The notes beneath the pieces are model-generated. The model was given only the letters and a program-made list of their open reading frames with translations, had not been told where the DNA came from and did no database searches. This document shows positions 46,096-55,429 of a stretch of 64,000 nt of DNA, piece after piece (position 1 is the stretch's first letter; every line of letters starts with the position of its first letter). The stretch comes from Aureispira sp. CCB-QB1 (lineage in GTDB: Bacteria > Bacteroidota > Bacteroidia > Chitinophagales > Saprospiraceae): contig NZ_JHBV01000029.1 in the NCBI RefSeq assembly GCF_000724545.1, forward strand, positions 170,818 to 234,817, in the 5' to 3' direction. The position numbers were made by a program, and so were the translations under genes.

Positions 46096-47745
46096 ATGAA
46101 TACCCTTCATTGTTTTTTCTTATTGGTTGTAAGTACGTTTACATTTGCACAATCTGATACAGACAAACATCTCTATGACTTGCATTTAGTAAAACTAACA
46201 GACAAAAAGAATAGTCCATTTAGTCTTTTCTCTCCGCAAGAATATTTAAGTCCTAGAGCTTTAGAACGACGTGCGACCCAAGGTGTTTCCATTGATATGC
46301 TGGATATTCCTATCTCTATGTCATATATTAAAACAATAGAAGCATTGGCTCCTATCCAAGGAAAATCCAAGTGGTTTAATGCGCTTGCGATTCATACAGA
46401 AAGTAAAAGTATTCTCAAACAAATTGAAGCCCTCCCCTTTGTAAAATCTATTCAACCTCTTGGCAAGTTTCGAAAAGCAAAAAAAGCAAAAATTTACCAT
46501 AAAAGACCTGCTATAGATAGCTCAAAACATCAAGTAAGTCCCTATGGTTTAGCTAAAACCCAACTTGAAATGCTTGGAGGTGAAAAGCTTCATCAATTGG
46601 GCTTCACAGGAAAAGAGGTACATGTTGGTGTTGTTGATGGTGGCTTTAGAAATGCGTATAGAATGACTGTGTTTGATAGCCTATTCTTAGATGACCGAAT
46701 TTTAGGTACCCATGACTTTGTTGAAGGCGATGACTTTGTCTATGAAAGCAGTACTCATGGCACCAATGTCCTATCAATTATGGCAGCTAAGCAACCTTAT
46801 TTGATGATTGGTACGGCTCCTGATGCTTATTATTATTTATTTAAAACAGAAGATATTCGAGGAGAATTTAGAGCGGAAGAATTTTACTGGGTGCTTGCTT
46901 TAGAACATGCCGATAGTGTTGGAATAGATATTGTCAATTCATCAATGGGATATACTCGTTTTAGGGATGCCTCTATGTCTTATCAATACAAAGATTTGGA
47001 TGGAAAAAGCACCTTAATTACCCAAGGTGCGAACATTGCTAGTGCCAAAGGCATTTTGATTGTCAATGCCGCTGGTAATGATGGTCATAAAGATTGGCAT
47101 TACTTGGCTGCCCCTGCCGATGCCGTGGAAGTGCTAACAGTTGCGGCTGTTCAACGAGATAGCAGTAGAGCAACATTTAGTTCTTGGGGACCGACCTACG
47201 ATGGGCGCATCAAACCCGATGTAGCTGCATTAGGAGAAGGCACTGCCTATGCTTCTATGATTACTTATGATGTAGGATATGGTGATGGCACTTCTTATGC
47301 CTGTCCTGTCTTGACTGGAATGGTGGCAACGTTAAAACAAGCCTTTCCTACCGTATCCAATAAAAAGCTAAAAAGTGCCATAGTCAATAGCGCACATTTA
47401 TTACATGCGGACTCTTCTTTGGGAAAAGGTATTCCCAATTTTCTTCAAGCCTACTTAACCCTATCGGATTCCAGTATTTTTATACATCAATCGGGTCTTC
47501 TGGATCATCCCAAAAGGATTGTCAATAATAATGTACATGTCTACGTAGAAAATGCTCAAAAAACTCCTATTGAATTAACTTTGTATAATATTTGGGGCAA
47601 ACAATTACATCATCGAAAAGAAGAACTTCAAGCCAATATAATTAATAAAATATCACTCAAAGAATTCAAAAACTATGGTCAAGGAGTTTATGCGTTGCAA
47701 ATCAAGTTGTGGGGCAAAACACACTGGGTAGAACTGGTTCATTAA
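46096..47745 (+). CDS. Subtilisin-like (S8) serine protease with T9SS sorting domain, paralogue 1
   Basis: 549 aa from ATG 46096; an earlier TTG (46066) would place unlikely residues before the signal peptide (MNTLHCFFLLVVSTFTFAQ). A short pro-domain-like stretch is followed by the catalytic triad: Asp in VGVVDGGFRNAY, His in SSTHGTNVLSIM, Ser in GDGTSYACPVLTG; the oxyanion Asn is in NAAGNDGHKDW. The last 80 residues form a T9SS type domain (LYNIWGKQLHH, YGQGVYALQIKL). It should be a secreted or surface protease. It is about 300 bp upstream of a paralogue of the same length. Confidence 0.95.
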   Translation: MNTLHCFFLLVVSTFTFAQSDTDKHLYDLHLVKLTDKKNSPFSLFSPQEYLSPRALERRATQGVSIDMLDIPISMSYIKTIEALAPIQGKSKWFNALAIHTESKSILKQIEALPFVKSIQPLGKFRKAKKAKIYHKRPAIDSSKHQVSPYGLAKTQLEMLGGEKLHQLGFTGKEVHVGVVDGGFRNAYRMTVFDSLFLDDRILGTHDFVEGDDFVYESSTHGTNVLSIMAAKQPYLMIGTAPDAYYYLFKTEDIRGEFRAEEFYWVLALEHADSVGIDIVNSSMGYTRFRDASMSYQYKDLDGKSTLITQGANIASAKGILIVNAAGNDGHKDWHYLAAPADAVEVLTVAAVQRDSSRATFSSWGPTYDGRIKPDVAALGEGTAYASMITYDVGYGDGTSYACPVLTGMVATLKQAFPTVSNKKLKSAIVNSAHLLHADSSLGKGIPNFLQAYLTLSDSSIFIHQSGLLDHPKRIVNNNVHVYVENAQKTPIELTLYNIWGKQLHHRKEELQANIINKISLKEFKNYGQGVYALQIKLWGKTHWVELVH

Positions 47746-47980
47746 TTGTGTGATCAAACAAATCTTAGTATAGGTCTCATTCAGCTCCAACAAGTTGTTA
47801 TGAGGTTTTCTGTCATTTTTTCTGAACGATTACTTTCCTTCGGCTGTTTTCTAGTCTACAAGACTTTTTAAGTTGGTCGATTCTATTTATCCTTATTTCG
47901 AATTTATTCTACAATATTTAGTAGATTCGAGCAGAAGTTATTCAAAATTTGTGAACTTGTTGTTTATCATTAGTTCTTCA
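47746..47980. other. Spacer between the tandem subtilase genes
   Basis: About 235 bp with a single family A arm (TGAACGATTACTTTCC, 47823-47838). The same 16 bp recurs at 48027-48042 at the right end of the short element. No gene or terminator is recognised. Confidence 0.35.
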
Positions 47981-48039
47981 TAAGTAAGAGGTCAGAAAAA
48001 ATAAGAACAAAAAATGGGCTTATTTTTGAACGATTACTT
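47981..48039 (+). repeat. Family A repeat, minimal derivative before the second subtilase
   Basis: About 59 bp from TAAGTAAGAGGTCAGAAAAA to TTTTTGAACGATTACTT, which carries both family A termini but almost no interior. It ends 27 nt before the second subtilase start and includes a TATTTTTG word that fits a Bacteroidota -7 box. Confidence 0.55.
48021..48028 (+). promoter_or_regulatory. Candidate -7 element inside a family A remnant
   Basis: TATTTTTG fits TAnnTTTG and lies 38 nt before ATG 48067. It is located within the short family A derivative. Motif match only. Confidence 0.35.
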
Positions 48040-48066
48040 TCCAATTAATTGTCATAAACCATTAGA

Positions 48067-49728
48067 ATGAAAGCATTAACGATACTATTTTTTTTATTTC
48101 TAATTCATCCTATCCAAGCCCAAAAAGAGGATTACAACCATCATAATCATACCTTACATTGGGTTGAATTTACGGACAAAAATAATACTCCCTACAATAT
48201 TTTTCGTCCTCAAGATTTTTTATCTGCTAGAGCTATCCAACGTAGGATCACAATGGGGATTCCCATTGAAGAAAATGACTTGCCCATCACTCCTGATTAC
48301 ATCAAACAAGTCATCGGCTTAGGAGCTCCTCTACACGCAAAATCAAAGTGGCTTAATTCTATTGCGATTTATACCAAAGATAAGAACTTATTAAAGCAAA
48401 TTAATGAGTTACCTTTTGTCAAATCGGTTAAACCCTTGGGCAAATTTAGAAAGGTTACCAAACCTAATATGAAAAAAAACAAACCTTCTGTAGATGCTTC
48501 TAAACATGAAATAGACTATTATGGTCAAGCAGATAACCAAATTAAAATGCTAGGCGGTGACGTGTTGCACGGATACGGATATACAGGAAAAGGTATCCAT
48601 GTTGCTATTTTTGATGGTGGCTTTTTGGATGTTTATCGAATGCCTGTTTTTGATAGTATTTACACTAATAATCGCTTATTGGGAACACACGATTTTGTAG
48701 AAGGAGACGATTTTGTTTACGAAAGTAGTTCGCATGGCACCAATGTCCTCGCTTGTATGGGGTCTAAAGCACCACACTTAATTGTAGGCACAGCTCCTGA
48801 TGCTTCTTATTACTTGTTTAAAACCGAAGATGTTCGAGGAGAATTTAGAACAGAAGAATTCAACTGGGTAGCTGCCCTAGAACACGCAGATAGCATAGGA
48901 GTTGATGTCGTTAATTCTTCCTTGGGTTATACGGGCTTCAACGATACGACCATGTCCTATAAATACCATCAATTGGATGGAAAGACAGCCCTTTCTAGTC
49001 GAGGCGCTAACATTGGTGCTTCCAAAGGAATTTTGATTGTCAATAGTGCTGGTAACGAAGGCGATGGTAATTGGCACTATATCGGAACCCCTGCCGATGC
49101 CGAAGGTGTTTTGAGTGTCGCTGCTGTTCGCCCCAATGGGACTAGAGCCAGCTTTAGCTCTTGGGGACCTACTCCCGATGGCAGAATCAAACCAGATGTA
49201 GCAGCACAAGGACGTTATACGGTTGTTGCCAATCTAAACAAATATGACATCACAAGAACCAATGGTACTTCCTTTTCTTCTCCCGTTATGGCAGGTATGG
49301 TTGCCTCTCTCAAACAAGCGCACCCCGACAAAACAAGCGAAGAAATCAAAGATGCTATTCGCCTAAGTGGTAGTATATCTAATCAACCAGATTCTTCTTT
49401 GGGGTATGGAATTCCTAATTTCTTTTTTGCTTATCTTACAATGTTAAAAGCAAGTATTGTTGTTGATCACAAAGGGGAACTATACTACACTCCCAAACCT
49501 ATTGATGATGAGTTGCATCTGTTTATTGAACAACGAAAGCCTGCTGTATTAAAAATAAGTATTTATAATAAATTAATGGCAGAACAATTTACTTATACCA
49601 CGACTACCAAAGGTAGAGAAATCAAAGAAGTTCGCATTCCTGATTTAGAAAATTACCCTGCGGGAGTTTATATGATAAAACTAGAAATTGACGCTTACCC
49701 TTATTGGCTTGAAATGATTAAGGAGTAA
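48067..49728 (+). CDS. Subtilisin-like (S8) serine protease with T9SS sorting domain, paralogue 2
   Basis: 553 aa with signal peptide (TILFFLFLIHPIQAQ). The catalytic triad is Asp in VAIFDGGFLDVY, His in SSSHGTNVLACM and Ser in TNGTSFSSPVMAG; the oxyanion Asn is in SAGNEGDGNW. The two paralogues share long stretches across the whole catalytic domain (GTHDFVEGDDFVYESS, YLFKTEDVRGEFR/YLFKTEDIRGEFR, VNSS...GYT, FSSWGPT-DGRIKPDVAA). The last 80 residues are a T9SS-type domain (ISIYNKLMAEQF, YPAGVYMIKLEI). A tandem duplication is the simple explanation; different Ser-motif flanks (YACP, FSSP) suggest altered specificity. Confidence 0.95.
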   Translation: MKALTILFFLFLIHPIQAQKEDYNHHNHTLHWVEFTDKNNTPYNIFRPQDFLSARAIQRRITMGIPIEENDLPITPDYIKQVIGLGAPLHAKSKWLNSIAIYTKDKNLLKQINELPFVKSVKPLGKFRKVTKPNMKKNKPSVDASKHEIDYYGQADNQIKMLGGDVLHGYGYTGKGIHVAIFDGGFLDVYRMPVFDSIYTNNRLLGTHDFVEGDDFVYESSSHGTNVLACMGSKAPHLIVGTAPDASYYLFKTEDVRGEFRTEEFNWVAALEHADSIGVDVVNSSLGYTGFNDTTMSYKYHQLDGKTALSSRGANIGASKGILIVNSAGNEGDGNWHYIGTPADAEGVLSVAAVRPNGTRASFSSWGPTPDGRIKPDVAAQGRYTVVANLNKYDITRTNGTSFSSPVMAGMVASLKQAHPDKTSEEIKDAIRLSGSISNQPDSSLGYGIPNFFFAYLTMLKASIVVDHKGELYYTPKPIDDELHLFIEQRKPAVLKISIYNKLMAEQFTYTTTTKGREIKEVRIPDLENYPAGVYMIKLEIDAYPYWLEMIKE

Positions 49729-49761
49729 AACGTTGAATCCCATCGGGTGTCAAAATATTAG

Positions 49762-49803
49762 AAATTAGGTTGTTGAGTGATGCTCAATAACCTAATTTTA
49801 TTT
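49762..49803 (+). terminator. Intrinsic terminator after the second subtilase
   Basis: AAATTAGGTTGTTGAG / CTCAATAACCTAATTT with a TGATG loop (one G-U pair), running into TTTATTT. It lies 33 nt after the stop. Confidence 0.82.
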
Positions 49804-49934
49804 CTAGCTTTTATATTACCAATAATGAGAAGGATTATTTTTGCACTAATACATCACACAACCTCTCCTTGCTAAATCAAACGAAATAGCGTATCTTAAA
49901 GGAGTTTTTTACAACTTAACAAACACCTATTATC

Positions 49935-51269
49935 ATGAAAGACGTTCCGCTCATTCCTGCCGATCATTGGTTTTTTAGAAATTCTTTAGTTGTTCTAAAT
50001 GATCCTCTAGCTTTTTTTGTTAATACCTTTGCAGAATACGGTGATATTTACAATGTCAACTCCAACCTATACACAATCTATGTGACTGCAAACCCTAAGC
50101 ACATTCAAGAGATAATGGTCTCTAACAAAAAGGATTATGCCAAGAGCGATGATTATAAAATATTAAAGTATTCTTTAGGGAATGGTTTATTGACTAGTGA
50201 AGGTGATTTTTGGAAAAAACAACGCCGTATTGCCCAGCCTGCTTTTCATAGAGAAAGCATGAAAAAATTGTTGGACATTATGATTGCTTCTACGCAAAAA
50301 ATAGTCGCCTCTTGGAAAGAGAAAACACAGGTTCAGTTAACGGATGAAATGAATTTTTTGACACTTGATATTGTCACCAAATGCTTGTTTGGTACTGAAT
50401 TAAAAACCGATTATTCAAAAATTCAGCAAGCAGTTACGATAGAAAATGAGTACTTGGCAGAGCGAATCATGACACCTTTTAAGCCTCCGTTTTGGGTTCC
50501 TACCTCCAAAAATCGTGCTTATAGAAAAGCTCGTGCTTATAGTAGTAGCTTAATTTTAAATATTATTAAAGATAGGCAAGAAAACCCTAGTACTCACAAT
50601 GATTTGTTGAGTATGCTGATGAATGCAGAGGATGAAGATACGGGAGAAAAAATGAGCAATCAACAGTTAAAAGATGAATCGATCACTATCTTTGTAGCAG
50701 GGCACGAAACAACAGCCAACGCTTTGTCGTGGACTTTTTATCTACTAACGCAGCATCCTGATAAACTAAAAATCTTACAGCAAGAAATTGATACGGTGTT
50801 GCAAGACAAACCACCAACATTCCAAAACTTGAAGGAACTCACCTACACACAAATGGTCTTGGAAGAATCCATGCGTTTGTATCCTCCTGCTTGGACTATC
50901 GTACGAAAAGTTGCCCATGAAACAACTATGGATGGGTATCTATTCAAAAAAGATACTCGATTAATTTTAGATGTATATATGCTACATCGCCACCCCGATT
51001 ATTGGGAAAACCCCACTGCTTTTGAACCAGAACGTTTTGAAAGCAACCAGAAGAAAAAGCGGCACAAATATGCTTATATTCCTTTTGGGGCAGGGCAACG
51101 GATGTGCATTGGCAATAGTTTTGCTATGATGGAAATGAAAGTTGTGCTAACATTGTTGTTGCAACAGTTCAACTTATCTCTTGCCCCTAATGCACCTGAA
51201 GTAGTCCCCGAACCGCTAATCACCTTACGACCTAAAAATGGGATTCTGATGGACATCCGTAGTCGATGA
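49935..51269 (+). CDS. Cytochrome P450
   Basis: 444 aa, soluble, no membrane anchor. Motifs: C-helix WKKQRRIAQPAF (W-x-x-x-R), I-helix FVAGHETTANALSW (A-G-x-E-T-T), K-helix EESMRLYPP (ExxR), the PERF motif as FEPERF, and the heme loop FGAGQRMCIGNSFA with thiolate Cys391. The sequence is of the CYP4/CYP102-like fatty-acid or small hydrophobic substrate group, but the substrate is not certain. No reductase or ferredoxin gene is adjacent. It appears monocistronic. Confidence 0.96.
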   Translation: MKDVPLIPADHWFFRNSLVVLNDPLAFFVNTFAEYGDIYNVNSNLYTIYVTANPKHIQEIMVSNKKDYAKSDDYKILKYSLGNGLLTSEGDFWKKQRRIAQPAFHRESMKKLLDIMIASTQKIVASWKEKTQVQLTDEMNFLTLDIVTKCLFGTELKTDYSKIQQAVTIENEYLAERIMTPFKPPFWVPTSKNRAYRKARAYSSSLILNIIKDRQENPSTHNDLLSMLMNAEDEDTGEKMSNQQLKDESITIFVAGHETTANALSWTFYLLTQHPDKLKILQQEIDTVLQDKPPTFQNLKELTYTQMVLEESMRLYPPAWTIVRKVAHETTMDGYLFKKDTRLILDVYMLHRHPDYWENPTAFEPERFESNQKKKRHKYAYIPFGAGQRMCIGNSFAMMEMKVVLTLLLQQFNLSLAPNAPEVVPEPLITLRPKNGILMDIRSR

Positions 51270-51277
51270 TAAAAATT

Positions 51278-51331
51278 ATAGTTTCTAGATACTGCTATTT
51301 GTTGAGCAGCATAGTAATATCTAGAAACTAT
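51278..51331 (-). terminator. Hairpin between P450 and convergent gene
   Basis: ATAGTTTCTAGATA / TATCTAGAAACTAT is a perfect 14-bp stem with a long loop that itself pairs partly. On the minus strand it is followed by AATTTTTATC, so it can terminate the gene that ends at 51353. No T-run is seen on the plus strand. Confidence 0.65.
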
Positions 51332-51352
51332 CCTTATACCCCAAAGATTCTT

Positions 51353-52111
51353 TTACAAACCTAAAATTGGTGCAAAAATATCTTCTTCATACCCTCCTTC
51401 TTGGTAGGTTTGGTAGGCTCTTACGCCCGTCAATTCTACATCAACTATACCCGCATTATGATTTTTTGCTACCTTTGCTCCAGTAGAGAATGTTTCCCAA
51501 TTTTCCCAAGTTACCTTTAAACCACCAATTGGTAAGATTCCTACCCACATTTTCCATGCTTTTGGTAGCCCCGTCTCATCCAGAAGCCATAAATAAGAAT
51601 CGCCAGGAGTCACGCCTCCTGTTGGATAGGTCACCAACAAACCTTGCGATCCATCTTCTAAATCCACCGTTCTTAATTCTGGATTTCCGTTACGAATTTG
51701 AACAAAGCCATTCATCCAAAAAGCATCATTTATAAAATACGAATAAGCCGTCTCTAAGGTCTCTTGATCGTCTGGTTGTTCCTTTCCATCTTCATAAATT
51801 TTCCCCTTCATAGTATTAGGATTTAACAATACTCGATTGTCATCCCAACGAACTTCTACCAAATGGCGTTTTTTGTCCCAAATGTATTCGTGCATCCCCA
51901 AGAACGTCCATTCTATATAATTCGTTTGATCCCAAGCCTCTGCATTTACTGCTGTTAGCATTTTTTGCGCTAGAGCTTCTGCCTCTGGACCTTGTTTACC
52001 CTCTGGAAGAGGTTCATTGTAAACCAGATACAGCACCACAAAAGCAACTACTAATAAAAGTAAGATAATTCCAAGCCCTTTTAACAAGCCCTTTCCAATT
52101 TTTTTAAGCAT
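51353..52111 (-). CDS. Membrane-anchored protein of unknown function
   Basis: 252 aa with a single N-terminal membrane segment (GLGIILLLLVVAFVVLYLVY) and an extracytoplasmic beta-rich domain of about 220 residues (WTFLGMHEYIWDKKRHLVEV, WDDNRVLLNPNTMKGKIYED). It reads like a lipid- or ligand-carrier fold of the LolA/LolB type, but this is only a general impression. No cysteine lipobox. Monocistronic on the minus strand. Not assigned to a known family. Confidence 0.68.
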   Translation of the reverse strand: MLKKIGKGLLKGLGIILLLLVVAFVVLYLVYNEPLPEGKQGPEAEALAQKMLTAVNAEAWDQTNYIEWTFLGMHEYIWDKKRHLVEVRWDDNRVLLNPNTMKGKIYEDGKEQPDDQETLETAYSYFINDAFWMNGFVQIRNGNPELRTVDLEDGSQGLLVTYPTGGVTPGDSYLWLLDETGLPKAWKMWVGILPIGGLKVTWENWETFSTGAKVAKNHNAGIVDVELTGVRAYQTYQEGGYEEDIFAPILGL

Positions 52112-52237
52112 AATTGATGTGTATTTTGATAATTATTTTGAGAATCTATTTAAATTCTACCTTCAAGCTACAAATACTTGATTTTGTTCCTACTTTGAAG
52201 AATATAAATTTTAAACTACTCTGATTCCATACTTACA

Positions 52238-52268
52238 AGCCCTAAATTAGGACGACTAATTTAGGGCT
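52238..52268 (-). terminator. Hairpin downstream of lnt
   Basis: AGCCCTAAATTAG / CTAATTTAGGGCT, a perfect 13-bp stem with a 5-nt loop, 75 nt after the lnt stop on the minus strand. It lacks a clear T-run, so termination is only likely. Confidence 0.5.
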
Positions 52269-52342
52269 CCAACTAATATTCTTATATAACTAATAACTGA
52301 TAGAATAGTTTTGAGAATTCTAAAATTTTAAATTTTCTCTCA

Positions 52343-54154
52343 CTAGGTACTGTGCTTCTCTCCCCTCAAACCATTGGCCAACATAGAAACCAACAACCAA
52401 ATAGATACTAAAATGGAAATTCGACCAATCAAATCACCATACAATGTATAAAAGGTTACTTTATCGTTTAAATAGATGTCATCTCGAATGGCAATAGCTT
52501 CATCATAATTCGTTGGATGATAAATATCGCCTCTACTATTGATAAAACAAGAAACGCCCGTATTGGCAGAGCGAACGACATAACGGCGATTTTCAATCGC
52601 TCTTAAAGAAGATAAATACAAATGTTGGCGATGCCCATTGCTGTTATCCCACCAACCGTCGTTGGTAATTACAAATAATGCTTCTGCGCCTTCTTTGATA
52701 TAATCTGTTACATAGTCGCCATAAATAGATTCATAACAAATTAAAGGGGCTACGGCGCCTTGACTAGAAGTAAATACGGCTCGTTTGTCCTGAATGCCCA
52801 AACTCAAGCCTGGTGCTCCTCCCAAATCAAGAATTAAGCCTTTGAAAAAAGGAATATTACCAATATAAGGCATGCTCTCAGCACCAGGAACTAACTTTGA
52901 TTTTTTATAATAAGGAATTTCTTTCGTTTGACTGTTCAACTGTATAGCTGCGTTGTGTGCATCTATATACTGACATTGTGTTTGCGTTGAATTACAGTAC
53001 GTATAAACGTTATCTGGTCTAGGCTCTCCTTCTTTGTAACGAATATAGGTGCTTAATCCCGTAATTAAATTCAACTTAGGATGCGCTCCTGTAAATGCAC
53101 GAAGTGTTTTAATTAACTGACTTTCTTCTAGTTTATTAGCTTCTATACCTCTAAAAGAAGTTTCTGGAAATAAAACATAAGCAGTTCGATCGGTTACAGC
53201 AGTTTCTGTCAACTCCATAAAACGTGTCAACTGCTGTTTTCGAGGAATACTAAACTTTTGATAATGTGGTTCAAAATTAGGCTGTACACTAACCACTTCA
53301 ACAGCTTTCTCGGTCGTCACGTCATAACTATAATAAATAGCTAGAGAAACAAGAATTGGAACAATAAAAGCAATGCTTGGTTTGATAAAAACAACTGCCA
53401 AAGAACCAGAAGGCTGTTCTTGAGACCAATACTTAAACAAACCATCTGCAATCCAAATATTAATTCCCAATATCCACAAAGAACCTCCAAAAACACCCGT
53501 AAATTCGTACCATTGTACTAAGCTAGGCAAGTGTGCAAAACTATTCCCCAAGGTTAACCAAGGCCACGAAATATCCCAAGTTAAATGCCCTATTTCAAAA
53601 GTCATCCAAAAGCTCAGAAAACCTAAATTCGCCGCACGTTGCCCCATATTTTTTTTTGTTACATGATAAAAAATAAAAGGGATGGTCATAAAAACAGCAT
53701 TTAATGTATTCCCCAACATACCAGCTATAAAAGAACTGTTTTGAATCCACCAAGTCGTTAATAGGTTCCAAATAAGAAATGTATTAAATGCCAATTTAAA
53801 AATGGTCCATTTGGAGGTGGTTGACCGCTCTTTAGAGACAATATCTTCTGCCCAAAGCAAAGGTATGAATCCTATAAACATAAGAAAAAAAGTAGGCATG
53901 GGCATAAAACCTCCCGCAAGTAGGACACCAGAAAGTATACTCGCTCCCAATAGTTTGTTTCTTTGTGGTAATGTGGTAATATATTGTCCCAAGAAGGCTA
54001 AAATACTTCCCCAAACACACAACCAAAACCAAAGTACTCGTTGTCCCCAAAGTTGATCTTGACGATACAACGTTCGTAAATCACACCCTACATAAACAGC
54101 AATCAATAGGCAAATTGTCCCAACAACCAACCTTATTTGCATTTCTTTTTTCAT
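52343..54154 (-). CDS. lnt: Apolipoprotein N-acyltransferase
   Basis: 603 aa. It transfers an acyl chain from a phospholipid to the N-terminus of apolipoproteins. The N-terminal half has about seven membrane segments. The C-terminal half is a nitrilase-type domain with the catalytic triad: Glu in YVLFPETSFRG, Lys in KKSKLVPGAESMPY and Cys in APLICYESIYGDY. A final membrane segment follows. This fits the many lipoproteins in the window. It is 50 nt from a family A repeat on the upstream side. Confidence 0.95.
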   Translation of the reverse strand: MKKEMQIRLVVGTICLLIAVYVGCDLRTLYRQDQLWGQRVLWFWLCVWGSILAFLGQYITTLPQRNKLLGASILSGVLLAGGFMPMPTFFLMFIGFIPLLWAEDIVSKERSTTSKWTIFKLAFNTFLIWNLLTTWWIQNSSFIAGMLGNTLNAVFMTIPFIFYHVTKKNMGQRAANLGFLSFWMTFEIGHLTWDISWPWLTLGNSFAHLPSLVQWYEFTGVFGGSLWILGINIWIADGLFKYWSQEQPSGSLAVVFIKPSIAFIVPILVSLAIYYSYDVTTEKAVEVVSVQPNFEPHYQKFSIPRKQQLTRFMELTETAVTDRTAYVLFPETSFRGIEANKLEESQLIKTLRAFTGAHPKLNLITGLSTYIRYKEGEPRPDNVYTYCNSTQTQCQYIDAHNAAIQLNSQTKEIPYYKKSKLVPGAESMPYIGNIPFFKGLILDLGGAPGLSLGIQDKRAVFTSSQGAVAPLICYESIYGDYVTDYIKEGAEALFVITNDGWWDNSNGHRQHLYLSSLRAIENRRYVVRSANTGVSCFINSRGDIYHPTNYDEAIAIRDDIYLNDKVTFYTLYGDLIGRISILVSIWLLVSMLANGLRGEKHST

Positions 54155-54202
54155 TCTCTTATTTTTTTATTCTACCAAAACCTCCTTATAATTCCAATCT
54201 CC

Positions 54203-54365
54203 TAAGTAAGTGGACAGAAAAAAGTATAGTTAAAAATGTAATTGTTTTTAGTGCTGTTCAAAGAAAAGAATTGAAGTTTTAGCGGGCTAAAACGAGATTT
54301 TTTGATGAAGAACAGTGCAAAAAGAATTCTATTTTGTCTATAAATTTTTATGAACGATTACTTAA
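54203..54365 (+). repeat. Family A repeat, copy 3 (palindromic MITE-like element)
   Basis: 163 bp from CTAAGTAAGTGGACAG to TGAACGATTACTTAA, nearly identical to the copy at 12540. It lies between lnt and the permease gene, both on the minus strand. It has no coding capacity and folds as one imperfect inverted repeat around TTTTAGCGGGCTAAAA. Confidence 0.88.
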
Positions 54366-54412
54366 TACAAATCATCTAATAGAAAAGAATTTAAACGGAC
54401 TATTCCTTAGAA

Positions 54413-55429
54413 CTAAATACTTCTTCGTGATAAAACAATATAAATAACCATTGGAGCTCCCAAAAAAGACGTTACTACATTGATTGGCAACATCTGGTCG
54501 CTTCCTGGCAACTGTGCTATAAATTGGCACAACAATAAGGTTATCATCCCCAATAGAATGGTTCCTAATAACAATACAAAATGTCGATGTGTTTGAAAAA
54601 ACATCCGAGCTAAATGAGGAACGGCTATCCCAACAAAAGCAATGGGACCGCAAAAAGCCGTTATCCCTCCTGCCAAAACAGCGGTCACTACAATAATTTG
54701 TTGTTGTGCTCGACGAACATTTACGCCCATACTCAAAGCATACTGATCTCCCAACAACAGAGCATCTAATGTTTTACTCAAACCAAATGTCAATAGTATA
54801 AATAGAGCACAAATTGGAGCTAATAATGTCAATTCTTCCCAAGTTACTCCTGTCAAACTTCCCATTGACCACAATACAAACTGCTGCAACGCTTGTTGAC
54901 TGCTAAAATACTGCAACAAAGATACAATCGCACTGGTAGCACTACCAAACATTAATCCCAAAATTAACAAGGTATTAATATCGGAAATACGCCAAGAAAT
55001 TAACATCAACAAAAAGAGCACAAGCCCTGCCCCTAGCATTGCCATCAAAATCAACATCCAATTGCTAGTTCCCCAAAAAGCAAAAAATGCAAAGGAAGAC
55101 AACCATCCTGATGCTAAGATAAATAAAGCCACTCCTAAAGAAGCCCCAGAACTAATCCCCAATACAAAAGGACCTGCAATAGGATTTCTAAAAAACGTTT
55201 GCATTAACAAACCGCTAACCCCCAAACTAGCCCCGCTAAATATTGCAGCCATTATTTTAGGCATTCTAAAGCTCCAAACAATAGTGGCATCACTCTTAAT
55301 ACTTGCATTTCCTAACAAAGCATCTAGTATGCGATCCAAGGGAATAACAACAGAGCCCCATGCTAAATTCAGCATAAACAATGCAATTAGCAGGACAATA
55401 AGTATGCTTATTTTAGTTCCAATAGACAA
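54413..55429 (-). CDS. FecCD/BtuC-type ABC transporter permease
   Basis: 338 aa with about ten membrane segments. The family pattern appears in RLPRILAA-like FRMPKIMAAIFSGASLGVSG, GLLMQTFFRNPIAGPFVLGI, SSGASLGVALF and VCFCGPIAFVGIAVPHLARM (GPIxFVGLxxPHxxR). This is the permease of an importer for siderophores, heme or vitamin B12. The binding-protein gene lies 117 nt upstream on the same strand, and no ATPase gene follows; the downstream side is a family A repeat and lnt. The ATPase must be elsewhere or lost. Confidence 0.93.
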   Translation of the reverse strand: MSIGTKISILIVLLIALFMLNLAWGSVVIPLDRILDALLGNASIKSDATIVWSFRMPKIMAAIFSGASLGVSGLLMQTFFRNPIAGPFVLGISSGASLGVALFILASGWLSSFAFFAFWGTSNWMLILMAMLGAGLVLFLLMLISWRISDINTLLILGLMFGSATSAIVSLLQYFSSQQALQQFVLWSMGSLTGVTWEELTLLAPICALFILLTFGLSKTLDALLLGDQYALSMGVNVRRAQQQIIVVTAVLAGGITAFCGPIAFVGIAVPHLARMFFQTHRHFVLLLGTILLGMITLLLCQFIAQLPGSDQMLPINVVTSFLGAPMVIYIVLSRRSI

